Of a stretch of 64,000 nt of DNA, positions 12,201 to 45,179 are shown one piece after another. The DNA is from Echinococcus granulosus (lineage: Eukaryota > Platyhelminthes > Cestoda > Cyclophyllidea > Taeniidae), in the NCBI RefSeq assembly GCF_000524195.1, contig NW_020170394.1, positions 576,333 through 640,332 on the forward strand, read 5' to 3'. Position numbers and translations under genes: made by a program. Each line of letters starts with the position of its first letter. Within the stretch, counting starts at the first letter, position 1. The notes beneath the pieces were generated by a model. That model did not search any database. It saw nothing but the letters and a program-made list of their open reading frames with translations, and was not told the origin of the DNA.

Positions 12201-15200
12201 TTACGAGACCAAGTAATTGTAGCCCGATGTCTGCCAAATTTTTTAGTTTATTTGGAAAATGTTCACTTCTCGATTTTGAGGCTTACATATAGGTTAAATT
12301 TTTAACTTTAAGAGTAAACACCAACATTTTAAGTCGCTGCAAATAAGCCCAAACACAGAAATTGCCTTTGTTTTCTGTTTTATTGTAGTTGGACGTAAAG
12401 TCATAACAAAGGGTTCTACAAAATTGCTTGTTTAGCGTAAAGCTCAAATTGAAAGGAAAGATTTCCCTCTCACTCAGCAAATGGGTCTTTGAGGTCTCCA
12501 TCTTATTTATTTGGGGATTGTTCCAAAATAATTTTGTCAAACCATTTTGCCGGCAGAGGTAGACCATTGAAATTAGCAACGGTAGTTTTCAATCATCAGC
12601 TTCTTTTTACATCAGACCCCCTTGTGTTGTTCTCGAAAAATTTTATCAGGTATGGATCGTGGTAATCACAGGGATTTCCTTTACCAGTCTAAGACTAATG
12701 GAGAGAATCACACTAACAATGGGAATGGATTGCCATCGCACTCGTTTCCCATTCCCACTCTCAAACTGCCATGTCAGCAATTTAAACCTTGGTGTTAGAC
12801 AAGAGGTTGGAAAAGGCCATTAACAAAAAAAATTGTGGAGTATGATCGCAAAATAATAAAATTTCTGGACTTGCCTTCAAAATACAAACAGAAGGATTTA
12901 ATAAAGAGAAGTTTATCCTGGCTTCCACGATATTTGTGTGTGCAGATACAGTAGGTGACTGTACAAATGAAGTGTGAAATTCCTGTGCGTATCAGAAAAG
13001 AACACTTCCAAAGTGTTCTGTACTGTCGACCACATTAGCCTGAAAAGGAATGCAGTAACCGGCAAACAAGACTACCCTGTCGAAACAGTCTATAAGAATG
13101 GTGTGTCATCTACGTTAGCAATTCTTTCGCATAATTATCAATTCGGGACTTCTTGAAAGATAACAAAAATGTATTTCGTAGATGACGTAGATATCCTACT
13201 TCGGATCAGTGGCTTCGCCGTTTGTCATCATGAAGTCCATCTTCAGTTTCCTTAAGTGATTTGCAAAACAACTTCTTGTGTGTGTAGAAAACAGTTTATT
13301 GTGCTTGTTATTTACAATTCATGCGTCATTATTGCTAGCAAAACCAAACAGACATATGTGATGAGCTAACAGATGATGATTAGCCGTGATATAGCTCCTC
13401 ATCCATCATCCGCAATTAATCCTCGTCTACGAGGGCTTCCACCCCACTTTTTGTCTAAGTCTGTCTCTGGCTTAGTAACAAGAGTATGCACTGTCTCCCT
13501 CCCAATCGAGTCAAGACAAGACCCACTGCATTCTCAACATTCACAGATAAGATTGTGCCTTTCTGAGCTAGAATTTTGATGAGTTGCTCAAAGGAATTAT
13601 GTCTCAGGAAGGGAATGCTCAGAAACGCCTGAAGTAGACAAGGTATGACACCGATGGAGTTCCTGAACTCATGATAAAATCGTCCTGAAAAAAAATAAAA
13701 TTAATATTTATATATAGTATGTATTCATAAGTAGATTTTATTAATTAATGCACAGGTAATAATTCCTATTGTCTCGGACGTAATCAGTGGCGCATAAGTG
13801 ATATTTGTGAATCTGTTCACTAATAAGTACATTCATCAAACTATGAATTCACCTGCGCCACAAATACGTCTACTTCATGATCACCGCAATAATAATCTAC
13901 GGATATTTATATGATTTGCAAACAAAACACTTTTGTCCACTTATCCATCTGCTGCCACCACCCAGCGGATTTTTTTGTGAACCGGAGTGAGACACGACAG
14001 CGGTTGTCGTTCAAGCTGGCAAGTCGCTGTCTGTGTTCGACATCGCCAAAATATTTGCACTTGAGTGTCTAGGTTCGTTCTACTTGTCGAACTGAACAGA
14101 TGACTGCTTGTGTCACATCGGTATTTGTCAAAAGCCATGTTCAACACAATGCCGTCGTCAGTTATTATAAATTTACTTCTTCCCTTTAAAATTCACAGTG
14201 AACCTATTCCTTTGCGAGTGTTTGCAAATGTATGATTAGTGGCCATCTATATTCGTTCTTCCGCGGACCATTAGGACATTTAAAAGATGCTAAAATTCCC
14301 TCTCCAGCATAGATAATATATTTATGTCTTAACAGATATATCACTCCCTTGGTTTTTCTTTGTATCTACTTTTTCCCATTGACTTGGGCAGTTTATTGTA
14401 GAAACCCTGTTAGAAAATACATGATGCGATTGAAGTGACAAAATATGGGAAAATATGCTTTTTGGGGTCAAACGAAGATGGAGAGGATCATCTATGCATT
14501 AAAGGTGGTGGTAAGACTATGGGAATTTTTTTTGGGGTGGTTTTCACAAAATTTAGTCATTCTAACAACGCGCTCGTGAATACGAAAGTCAGTATAATAA
14601 CGATTAGCAATTAATTTAATTTAAAGTTCTTAAAGGAATAAATATCTTTTTTGAAAAAAAAATGGACTTGTCTAATTTGTCAATAACATTTTTTCGCTTT
14701 ACAAGCTTATTAATTCTTTGTCAGGCCTTTATTGGGCCGCATGAGGGCTAAAGCCCATGTCTGTTTGTTGTTTTTAGCGAAGGGCTGTAGCCTGGGGCAA
14801 CGTAAGAAGTGATTTGTGTCGCTTTAACTAAATGATTGCGCTAAAAGTGGGAAGTTTTGCTTATAGGTAATCAGGAATTGTCTTGAGATCCATACTTGTT
14901 GGCATCGCCTTAACAGTAGTTGCTTCGTGACCTATTTTGAGTACTGTGGGTGATGTTTTTCCATCGTGGCATGTTTTCACATCACCGAACGCCTGTTACC
15001 ATCACGTAACTCTGATTTGCAAAAAGGTGTTGGTCTAACCTGAATGCAACCCAAATTTAAGTGTATAATATAGCTCAATGAGGTCATGAAGGTCATGAGT
15101 CGAAAATTAAGGCTTTGATCGAATAAAATTTCGCATACATTTTAAAGGCTTTCAAATAGGCGTCATTTTTTACCATTTTCAATTCATGACGTTTGCTATG

Positions 15201-15566
15201 CACAATGAGAGACTTCAAGCAGTTCCTCTATTTTCTTCTTAAGCTATGTTTTTTCTTGATGTGGGGACACATGCTAGAGCCAAACCAACTTTGCAAAGAT
15301 TAAGAAATGAGAAATTATTGAAGTTAGCATTAAATGAGAATTCGCCTGATTTCGGGGCTGTGTTGTGGTGGCAGCCTCAACTAGTCAAACGTCGCAAAGC
15401 ATATGAACTGATGGCAAAATAAATCTACGCATGACGAATAAGCATCAGCATAAACTGGCGGCAGTTTTCACGGAGGATTATGAATTCTTTGTACACGGTA
15501 ATTGGCGGCTGATCACGGGGAGTCAGTTAGTGACAAAAGCCATCTAATCAAGGTGGTTTGCCGCAA

Positions 15567-15814
15567 ATGGCGGTTTGGTGGCAATTTGGAGGTGTCAGGG
15601 CCTCTTCCGATTGTTCGCTCATTCTAGACGGTGTGGCGACCGTGCGAGAGCGACTGGCCCAGTCCTCGTCGTTTGTTGGCATCACCGCCCTGCCCAGGGC
15701 GCACGTGATGGTACATCAGGCCCTCATGAAGGGCCTGCATGAGTCACTCTTCAGCGTGGGAACAAAGCCAGATGCGCACTCCGCACTAATTAATAACGTC
15801 TTGACAACGTCTCC
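15567..15814 (+). CDS. Candidate exon, unassigned (possible distal first exon of the CSL gene)
   Basis: An 82-codon open frame starts at ATG 15567 and stops being open just after a splice donor (CTCC|GTAAGT at 15815). The codons are strongly GC-rich at third positions, like the proven exons of this window and unlike the flanking DNA. I recognise no domain; the translation contains segments such as LPRAHVMVHQALMKG and GTKPDAHSALI. The frame leaves two bases (CC) at the donor, the same phase as CSL exons 2 and 3, so it could splice to the shared exon at 39689. It could equally be an exon of another gene, a 5' UTR, or chance. A CSL octamer lies inside it at 15755-15762. Confidence 0.3.
15755..15762 (+). 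promoter_or_regulatory. CSL/Su(H) binding site CGTGGGAA
   Basis: Optimal octamer in the context AGCGTGGGAAC, inside the candidate exon and shortly before its donor. An E-box-like CAGATG follows at about 15770. Confidence 0.4.
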
Positions 15815-15819
15815 GTAAG

Positions 15820-16050
15820 TGCGTGCGCGCGCAAGCAGACATGCGGGCAGATGCACACACGGGCGCAGCGCGCAACGCAAGCAGCCGCACCGAGTTCCCA
15901 CAGTCGTGGGAGCGCCGCACAACTGCACATGCACCTCACTGCGGCGGTGATGATGGTTATGTGCATTTGATTGGCTGGTGCAAGGCGCCACAAACAAATC
16001 GGCGCACACACGATTACTCATCAACCACAGAGGCTTGTGCGAGCAGAGCT
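15820..16050. promoter_or_regulatory. CpG-rich island with inverted CSL-like pair
   Basis: GC-rich DNA with runs of alternating CG/CA/TG (for example GTGCGTGCGCGCGC at about 15820), directly after the candidate exon. It contains TTCCCACA at 15895-15902 (minus-strand CSL site) abutting CGTGGGAG at 15905-15912, which form an imperfect palindrome. Similar islands flank the 5' exons of the CSL gene, so this may be a distal promoter or enhancer. That is inference. Confidence 0.35.
15895..15902 (-). promoter_or_regulatory. CSL/Su(H) binding site TGTGGGAA (minus strand)
   Basis: The plus strand reads TTCCCACA. A one-mismatch CSL site on the opposite strand starts three bases after it, so both could not be occupied at once. 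Confidence 0.35.
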
Positions 16051-19000
16051 GCTTGCTGGCCCTTCCACCTTCTCACAGTCATCGCCACCGCCCTTTACGG
16101 TGCCAATATGTTGTGCCGAATTCATGCGGGAAAGCAATTCCTATGCGATATTGCTGCTGCGTTGAACTTGATAGACTAGCGATTATTTGGACGTCTTTTC
16201 TCACAAAATGCTCCTTAACAAATGAAAGCTGACAATAGTACATCGATTTAGAAAACAAGGATTTTTCACTTTTCTTGCGTCAAAGTGACATACTTTCCGC
16301 CTTATCACCTACAATACTTGTATGTGAAATTTAAGCGCAGTTGCTGGTTGAGCCAGAAAAACCTGCCTACATTAAACCAAAAGCAGATTAATTTGGAGGT
16401 CAGGCAATTCTTCTGTGGTTCGAAATTCGAAACTTCATCTTCCAATTTTGTTGGCTTCAATACTAGGTTTGAAGTCAAGCATTAGTCTCAAATTTTCTGT
16501 GTTTATGTGAAAAGAGGCGAGCAAATGAGACACTTCGGTTTCATTCCGAAGGCAGCGATGCGGTCGGTGTTGCCTTAAGTTATACTTGAGATAGGTATTC
16601 CAAAAGAAGGTACATTTTAAGCAACCTAAAAATGATCCAGTTATAATTCAAAAGACCCAATTCTGAAAGTCAGGTAGGAAAACATTCAACTCAACTTATG
16701 TCGATGCATTGTATTCGCCTCCAGCAATAATAAAGCTTTAGTGCTAATTAAAGTTTTTGTATTGCTGTCCAGTGGATGTCAACCTTCCACCTGTGCAAAC
16801 GAGGCTTAAAAACCAGAGAGAATACGTAGGAGCTAACTTTATTTACGCGCAAATATTCCATGTCCACTCCCCATGAATACACGTGTTAAGCGGATTTCTT
16901 TAGGAGATCGTCAGCTAGCTGTGGTCAAGTTTGTCACCTCATCTCAGTTGTTACCATCTGAAAGAAGCACTCTTTGGGTGCAAACAAAGAGGTTCTGTGG
17001 GGCTACCTTCGGAATTAATAACACAGCAGGTAGTACTTTAGAATTTGTTATATTTTCGTTTAATCGAGCTAAAGTTTGACTACTAAAATGATAGGAACTG
17101 GGATTTTCATCCATTTAAGTAGTTTGTACGTCATATTTCCGCTTTGCCTCTAGCTTTATGCGCGGTTTCTCTTCTACTGGATTCGCAAGTTCCTTTGTAC
17201 GGTCAATAAGAATGTGATCGTAAAAAGGGGGCTATTGAAGCGTTGTCTTCAATCGCAGGGTTGCTGAAGCGTTCATTAGAAGACAATCGCTTCTCCGTTT
17301 ACTAGTTTGCCCACACACACACGTTCACACATACGTAGCCACCACAACTAATGACAATGATTGCATGTACATTCGCAATTTAAGTGCTACAAGGTATAAT
17401 AAAATTTTATGTCTGGCGGCTTCCTTTTGATCTGGGATCTTACGTCGGAATCGTCTGAACTAGATAACTGTGCTGATGGAAGAGCATCGGTGGTGCAAGC
17501 GGTTACAGTGAGGGAACTGTGGTTTCTACGTGTCTTCTGGCACCTCAAAATGATCTGACACACTTTTTCTTCCATTATTTTTGGATCTACGTATATTACA
17601 GCCATTTGCACCGATAATTTAACCAAAATTGAATCAGACAATAACTTAACCAAAAGGGCGATTCCTTGCGTAGCTGCCCACTGACAATTGCTATTATGAC
17701 CGATAGAAGAAGTCTAACATCTCTAGCCGTTCGATAATGCCCACACTGAGTGGCACAAATCTTCCAATTCATTCAGTTCTTCATGCGCTCTTTATCATTG
17801 ACTTTTCATGGGCGGTTACACTCCACATAAGAATGAACATTGTTTTGATGGTCGCGTGCTAAAGTTTTATGTACCGTTGGTATTAGCGATAGTCATATGG
17901 CTATAACGCGTTCTTTTTATTTCCGTGGGTATTTGTAGAACACGAATGTGGTGGGAAAATCGGTCAAACACGGCCAGCCTTGAGACATCAATCATGGACC
18001 TGGATAGGAATGTGGACGCTGCGCACGCATGCGTTCAGCCTCTGTTAAGGCGTACACGCAATTATTCACTCGTTCATCTGCAGGAATAAGAGAGCTTCAT
18101 TTGTAGACACGATTAGTTTCGTAGGTGTGAGAAGAAAAACGTGGTGGCGAGAAAATTAACGACCGCGGAGGTATCCTGGCTAGACGAGTTATCATATCTA
18201 GTGTAGTTGGGACTAGTGTAGATGATTTCCATGCTCAAAAGGAAGGTCTTCTGACTTCGCTGATTACCACAAGCTTTAAACAATAAATAAATAGCTTCGA
18301 ATAAAATTTTCTGGGACGGACTACTTTTCGGAAAATAAGCGTAGCTGTTACCCCCATGACAAACGGAGGATAGATCAGACTGTATAAATTCGACACCTCC
18401 TCGACTTTTTTCAATAGGGAGACGTTAATTACCGAATTTACTCATTAAAAGATTTAGTTTCTGTAATGTGACCGAGAATCTTGCAGGCGCCACTAGAGGA
18501 CAGTCACCCATGATTCATTTCGTCAACGTGGAAGCGACCACTAATTTTGCCAAAAATGGTTGAGTGTAGAAGAAAACAGCTAAATAAATAATTTAAGGAA
18601 TTTTAAAAGAAGTGTCAGGGCGCCTTGTCTCAAAAGCTAAATGGTAGTGAATGGTTACAACCATAATTTCATGTCTAGATGAGTGTGCACAGCCAGGGCT
18701 TTAAGTACCTTTTTCGTCTACTACCCAGAAGGTAAGACCATCGCGTGAGAAAATAATGGAAAGTCAGGGACTCCAAAAAAGAAGTTGCGCGATGCTGAAG
18801 AAGAAGCTTGACAAATTATGTGAATGAAATGTGGGTTAAGGCCGTAACCAGACAGTCAAGCCCTCCTTGTTAAAATGCCACTTGGTAGATTTTTCTGACT
18901 TGTTGGTCAATGTGTGCTTTGACATTTCTGTGCATTAGCAGTGATTAAAACATCCAAAGCTCAATTAAATGTCCCATGATTGCTTTTAAAACAAAGAGAA

Positions 19001-22000
19001 ACACTGCTTTACTGCATAACACATTTCCAAAAGCGTAGAGATTCTATTATTTCACCGGGTTTCTGGAGTGAGTAGTAGGTGCAGTACCCTTTACTATTAC
19101 CTGGAAAGGCCTTTCACGTAAACTGATTTTCTCATCCTTACTGGAGCATAAGAAGCCAGTGATTTCCACATCATGAACCCCCAAAATCCTATTCTCTCCT
19201 TTGTCCGATATGCCGTGGTAACAAACGAACACACGGGCTGTCACAAGCGCGGTGGCTTACACAGTGGAGATCGTGTCACCATGGCCATGTGAGTGCTGAA
19301 GATGTGACGGTGTTGCACGTTAGATCTCCCCATGGTGGTCGGGGGGAGGATAGATTTGATGGATTTTGGACCTCCACTTACCCCAACGTCACTGATCAGA
19401 GACAGCCAGCTGTCCTTGGGGTCGTTTTCGATAACCAAGGCGTAGCAACACAGGCTTAGCCCCAAGGCTTTCTAATGAACGATGTCGGCCGGCCTTGCTT
19501 AGTCATTCTACAATGGCAATAATAGATTTGATATAACAGCAGTGATTACTTAAACGGTCGAGTTTTAGCGTTTTGCACAAAATAGACACGTTTATTTCAC
19601 CATTTGCTATGTGTAATAGACGACTCGGTGTATCATCATGAGGCGGGCTAACTCATAATCATTCTTATGAACAACAGGCTGTTTGCAATTATAAATTTGT
19701 AGAAATAGACTCTTAAAAAAACAATGATGGGTGAAACGCTATTCCCCGATGTTTTATCCATCATAAAAAAGCCAGTGAATGATTTAGTTCAAGAGACAGA
19801 ATAGGCTCAAAATCAGTGATTAATTTGACCGAACTCGGGAAACACAGTAATGTCTAAATGCATATCATAGTACCCAAAAGTCACACAAAAAGTTTGATGC
19901 TTCAAGTAGTTACATTTTGGGCAATCGTGTGTTTACACTGAGTTCATCTTTATTGACAAAGAGTTTGGTCACTAATGGAGTCGATGAAATAGAAGTTATA
20001 GTACACAAGAATTTGCGATTTTGAGAAGAAGTCAAAACAATGTTTCTACACAGAGTAATTCCAAGTGACATTGCGGTTAGTAGCACAACAACGGATAGAT
20101 AGCGCTGTAAGTAAAAGTGCTTATTGGATCGGATCTAGTTCAATTCTGATGGGAATGAAAATATACTTTCTGTAAATCCAAATTAAAATTTTTTAAAGGC
20201 TCTACAAGGTTCTGCCTAAATTATTGTGTCTTCAAACCCAAAATGTGGATCGTAAGCTACCAATTTCTGAAAAAAATTATGGCGACTAAAAATGATATTT
20301 TTCGGCCAACATATTTACTACATTCATAGACCCACCTAAATTAAACAGAAGTGAAAGACCTCTCTTTCTTGTAACCCCGATGTGACAAGTGTGTAGTGAC
20401 TGCCAAAATCGATTTGACAACTTTCTGGACAGAATGTGTAATGTCATGTGTGTTTCGCTACTGTCACAAATCGGATTTGACAAGTCCGCTGCCTGCTAGG
20501 TGTAAATACCAAAACTGAATTGGAATAATTTCTATAAAAAGTTACAATAGATTTGGAAGATATGATTGCTACCCAACGTTTTGAATTACATGATGGTACT
20601 TGGATTTGTAGCAAACTTTCACTAAAGTTTCCTTGTTAAATGGCTAGGAGCCCCACTTATCAATGATGTTTTTTTCAACTTACTGTTGAATTTCTGAAAA
20701 CAAATAATTTGATACGCAATCTCCATATTACTGTCCGTTTTTGGAGAGTTAACTACTTAAAAAGTTGTGCCAAGTCCACTCATACTGTACACCATTTACA
20801 TATTTTTTCTATTAGAATATATTTTCTTAAAGTACGCAAAGAAATAACTAGAATATGTCATTTAGTAACTTGTTTCACCATACTTTGGTTGTAGAAGAGT
20901 ATTTTAGCCATCTGTAACAGTTTTGAAGTTGAAAGGTGGTAATCCTGTCGCATACCTTATAGGTAGTCCAATTATCCAACCCGGACAAAAGTGTTCAGAA
21001 ACCTTGTACGACCGGTAAATAATTGACAAAAGTGTGCTACAACAAAAGTGTTCATAGTATTAAATGTCTTTTTATTCTCCGAGATCGCTCTACTTTTCTA
21101 TACCACATTGAATTCAAGTACTGCATCGACTTATTTGATGGTGAAGGAAAAATTAACCATGAGGTTATACCACTGCGTCGTCCTAAAAGCCGACCTTTGA
21201 CTGAAACTCGAAGTAGACAGGATTAGCCAAGTGACCGGCAGACGTTTATTCTCATCTAAAGCTGGCATTTACCCTTGTGTAAATGCGCAACAGTATCAAC
21301 ATGAAAATTTCACACCACCTGTCCATGTGAATACAAGCAGGTAAATGTTTACACACCAAATTGTATTTGAGGCCTGCTGGAGTGACTTACTAAATAGTGC
21401 AAATGTGACGGAGAACTCCTCTTGAAGGCTGTCTGGGTTCGACTTTTCCACATTTTTATGAAGTCGTAAAAGTAGTTGTTCAAGCCTTGAAATGGTTTCC
21501 ATACCAGCAATCTGCCCCTTTGTGATCACATCGCCTCGATGCCGCTGGGGTCTTTATTCTGAATGTTACGTTTTTAACAGTGGATTGATTGCCTTTCTAT
21601 ACTGTGTTTGGTTCATCATTATATCATATATTCAAATAGCGTCAAAGAACAATGCTATTCATCTTTACCATCTTCACCAGTTATCACTAACTGAAAACTC
21701 ACTAAGCCATGCACAGTTTGAATTAATTTGCTTCGTATTACCGTAAATGCGCTTTGCCTTTGTTAGCGAAATGATAAAGAGGTATCAGGTAAAACTAGCA
21801 CTAATTAGCTGATAGGTTTATTGGAAATGGAAATAATTTATGTTCTAGTTTCGCTCGGGTGTCCTCCTACGGGTATTGCAGCCAACCATGGTTTCCTCCA
21901 GCAAACGCAACTTCCAATTATAACTCTTTTAACTACTAATAGTATTTTTTGCTTTTATAGTCCAAAATTTCGTCTATAATTGTCACTGCAAAGCTTGGCC

Positions 22001-23100
22001 TCCAGTTCTACAATTTATGCTTTTGATAACGGCCCAATCAATGCTGGTATCATCCAGACGGTGACGTTATTTTTAATACGATTGACAGACCTCACGTTGA
22101 TTCGTAACACAATGAATGTAAGCTTTATTAGTAATTCGATGTTTGTCTGACGGCCAACCACATTTCATACAGATGACAGTAAAAGTTATATTTCACGTAA
22201 AAATCAGTAATGGAATCTTCACAAGTAGCGTTCTTTATCTTGATTTATGCAAGTCTTGCATAAGGAGGGCACTGCGGGCCTGCAACGTGGTCCATATGCA
22301 GAGGGAGAAGGGCATAGTTTGGTTCTACTTGGGTGCTTGCACGCGGAATGAGATGAAGGCTATTAATTCGCTTGCTGTAAATGCACTATGGTGACAAAGT
22401 TAAACAGCATCGCACCTGACATTCTGCTCGGTGGTTATGAAGTGATACAAATTCTCAAGTTAATGATATGAATTATTGTCCCCTTATCCTACACAACTCT
22501 GAAGGACCGTCTCATGTGCAACTAGCACATCTGACTCATTGGAGTTGTATTTGTTCTCAATTTGACGTAACGAAAATATAAGAATGTAGATTCTTGCTTA
22601 TTTAGGGAAGGACGAAATAAGCTGAACCTTGAAATGCTGGGGTTAATGTTGGAAAATGAAAATAATAAGACTTTGCCCAAGTTTAGACTTCAGTTAAAAA
22701 CCGCACAATCAAGCAGAAATTCGGCGTTTTCAGAGCCAGATCAAGAAGCTTACTAGTAGGAAGAGGCGCAAATCTAGAAGGCAAATGTAACTAACGCCTT
22801 TGCCTTACGTTTTATCCGAGTGGACACATGTAATGGCTGCTATGCCTCAATTATTACGAAAACCAAAATGACCCCAAATGATGCATCCATGATGAAGCAG
22901 CCTAAGAAGTTGTGGACTTAACCTCCATTGGCAAAATACGAATCTATGTAAATCCCGTCTTCCCTTTTAGGTCTACACAAGGACAGTTTATTTCAATTTT
23001 GGCTATCGAGGGGATACGCCACTTTAGTAATTGGATGCATAGACCAAAATTGGATTAGCTCTGATTATGCCAATCCGAAGAATTGAAAAGTTGTTAGTCG
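16050..23100. other. Non-coding stretch, no gene seen
   Basis: Only short chance frames are present. There is a short CA-rich run near 17310-17335 and a weak CSL variant (GGTGGGAA) at 17950-17957. No repeat or RNA gene was recognised. Confidence 0.6.
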
Positions 23101-23119
23101 AGCCCTATTTCCGCAGGTC

Positions 23120-23760
23120 ACACTTGGACGTAAGCACAAGAACGAGCAGGAGCGCGCACACACAGAAGTAACATCCGTGCACGACGTGCACACACCTGTG
23201 CACACGTATGTGTGTGTGTGTCTATCCGTGCGCACACACGCGTTCTTTTTCGCTCATATGGCGTTGACGTCGGCGGCACAGATACACAGTAGCGTGTGAA
23301 AGTCGCATAGCGTGGGAACCAGCAGGCACACGCACACGCACGCTCATCCGCACATACATGCATACCTACACACGCATTCATTCAATCGAGAGCGCACCAG
23401 GAACGCATACGGCCAGTTATCCATTCAAAATTATTTGGGTTTGCACGCCGCCCGTGTACCAAGGCACATCTCGTGCAGCTGCCACTAGCACCATCTCTGC
23501 AGTCTCAATAATCCCACGCGTTCTCCCCTTCTCAGTGGGTGACGCAAACCTGTTCCCCTTATCGAGATCTGATTGGCTAGTGTGAATATTTCGCGTACGT
23601 GTGCGTGCGTGCACAAGCGGTGAGCTTCCATTTGTCTCCTGAACGCGCATTCTCGCATCCCAACCACACATCGCACAAGCACAAACGCACACACATTCTA
23701 TCTCAACTGCTACCGCGTTTGCGTGCTTGCGTCCAGACAAAGGTGAGCGGGCTTGCGAAA
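23120..23760. promoter_or_regulatory. TG/CA-rich island upstream of CSL exon 1, candidate promoter
   Basis: About 640 bp of GC-elevated DNA rich in alternating purine-pyrimidine runs: a (TG)n tract at about 23207-23221, CA-rich arms before and after it, and further GTGCGTGCGTGCAC runs near 23600. The runs are locally self-complementary, so hairpins or Z-DNA are possible. The island ends right before the first coding exon of the CSL gene and includes an optimal CSL site (23311) and a TCCCACGCG motif (23512) shared with the modules at 6.5 and 9.2 kb. A pyrimidine-rich stretch ending in CAG (about 23700-23736) just before the ATG could be a 5' UTR or trans-splice acceptor. A promoter role is inferred from position. 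Confidence 0.45.
23311..23318 (+). promoter_or_regulatory. CSL/Su(H) binding site CGTGGGAA
   Basis: Optimal octamer in the context AGCGTGGGAACCAGC, 458 bp upstream of the CSL exon 1 ATG. It is the best placed of the sites for direct autoregulation of the distal promoter. Confidence 0.5.
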
Positions 23761-23768
23761 CCAGCAAC

Positions 23769-45179
<21,411 letters not shown>

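Larger units (their letters stand above)
1..15550. other. Upstream non-coding DNA without a recognisable gene
   Basis: No open frame in this stretch has coding-like composition, a recognisable domain or matched splice signals. Frames up to about 160 codons are scattered on both strands and look like chance. What can be seen are isolated CSL-type binding sites (listed separately), a pyrimidine-rich, GC-elevated patch at about 6380-6600, and a related pyrimidine-rich patch at about 9230-9400. Because the sites match those around the CSL gene downstream, part of this region may be its distal regulatory DNA, which is inference. Confidence 0.6.
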
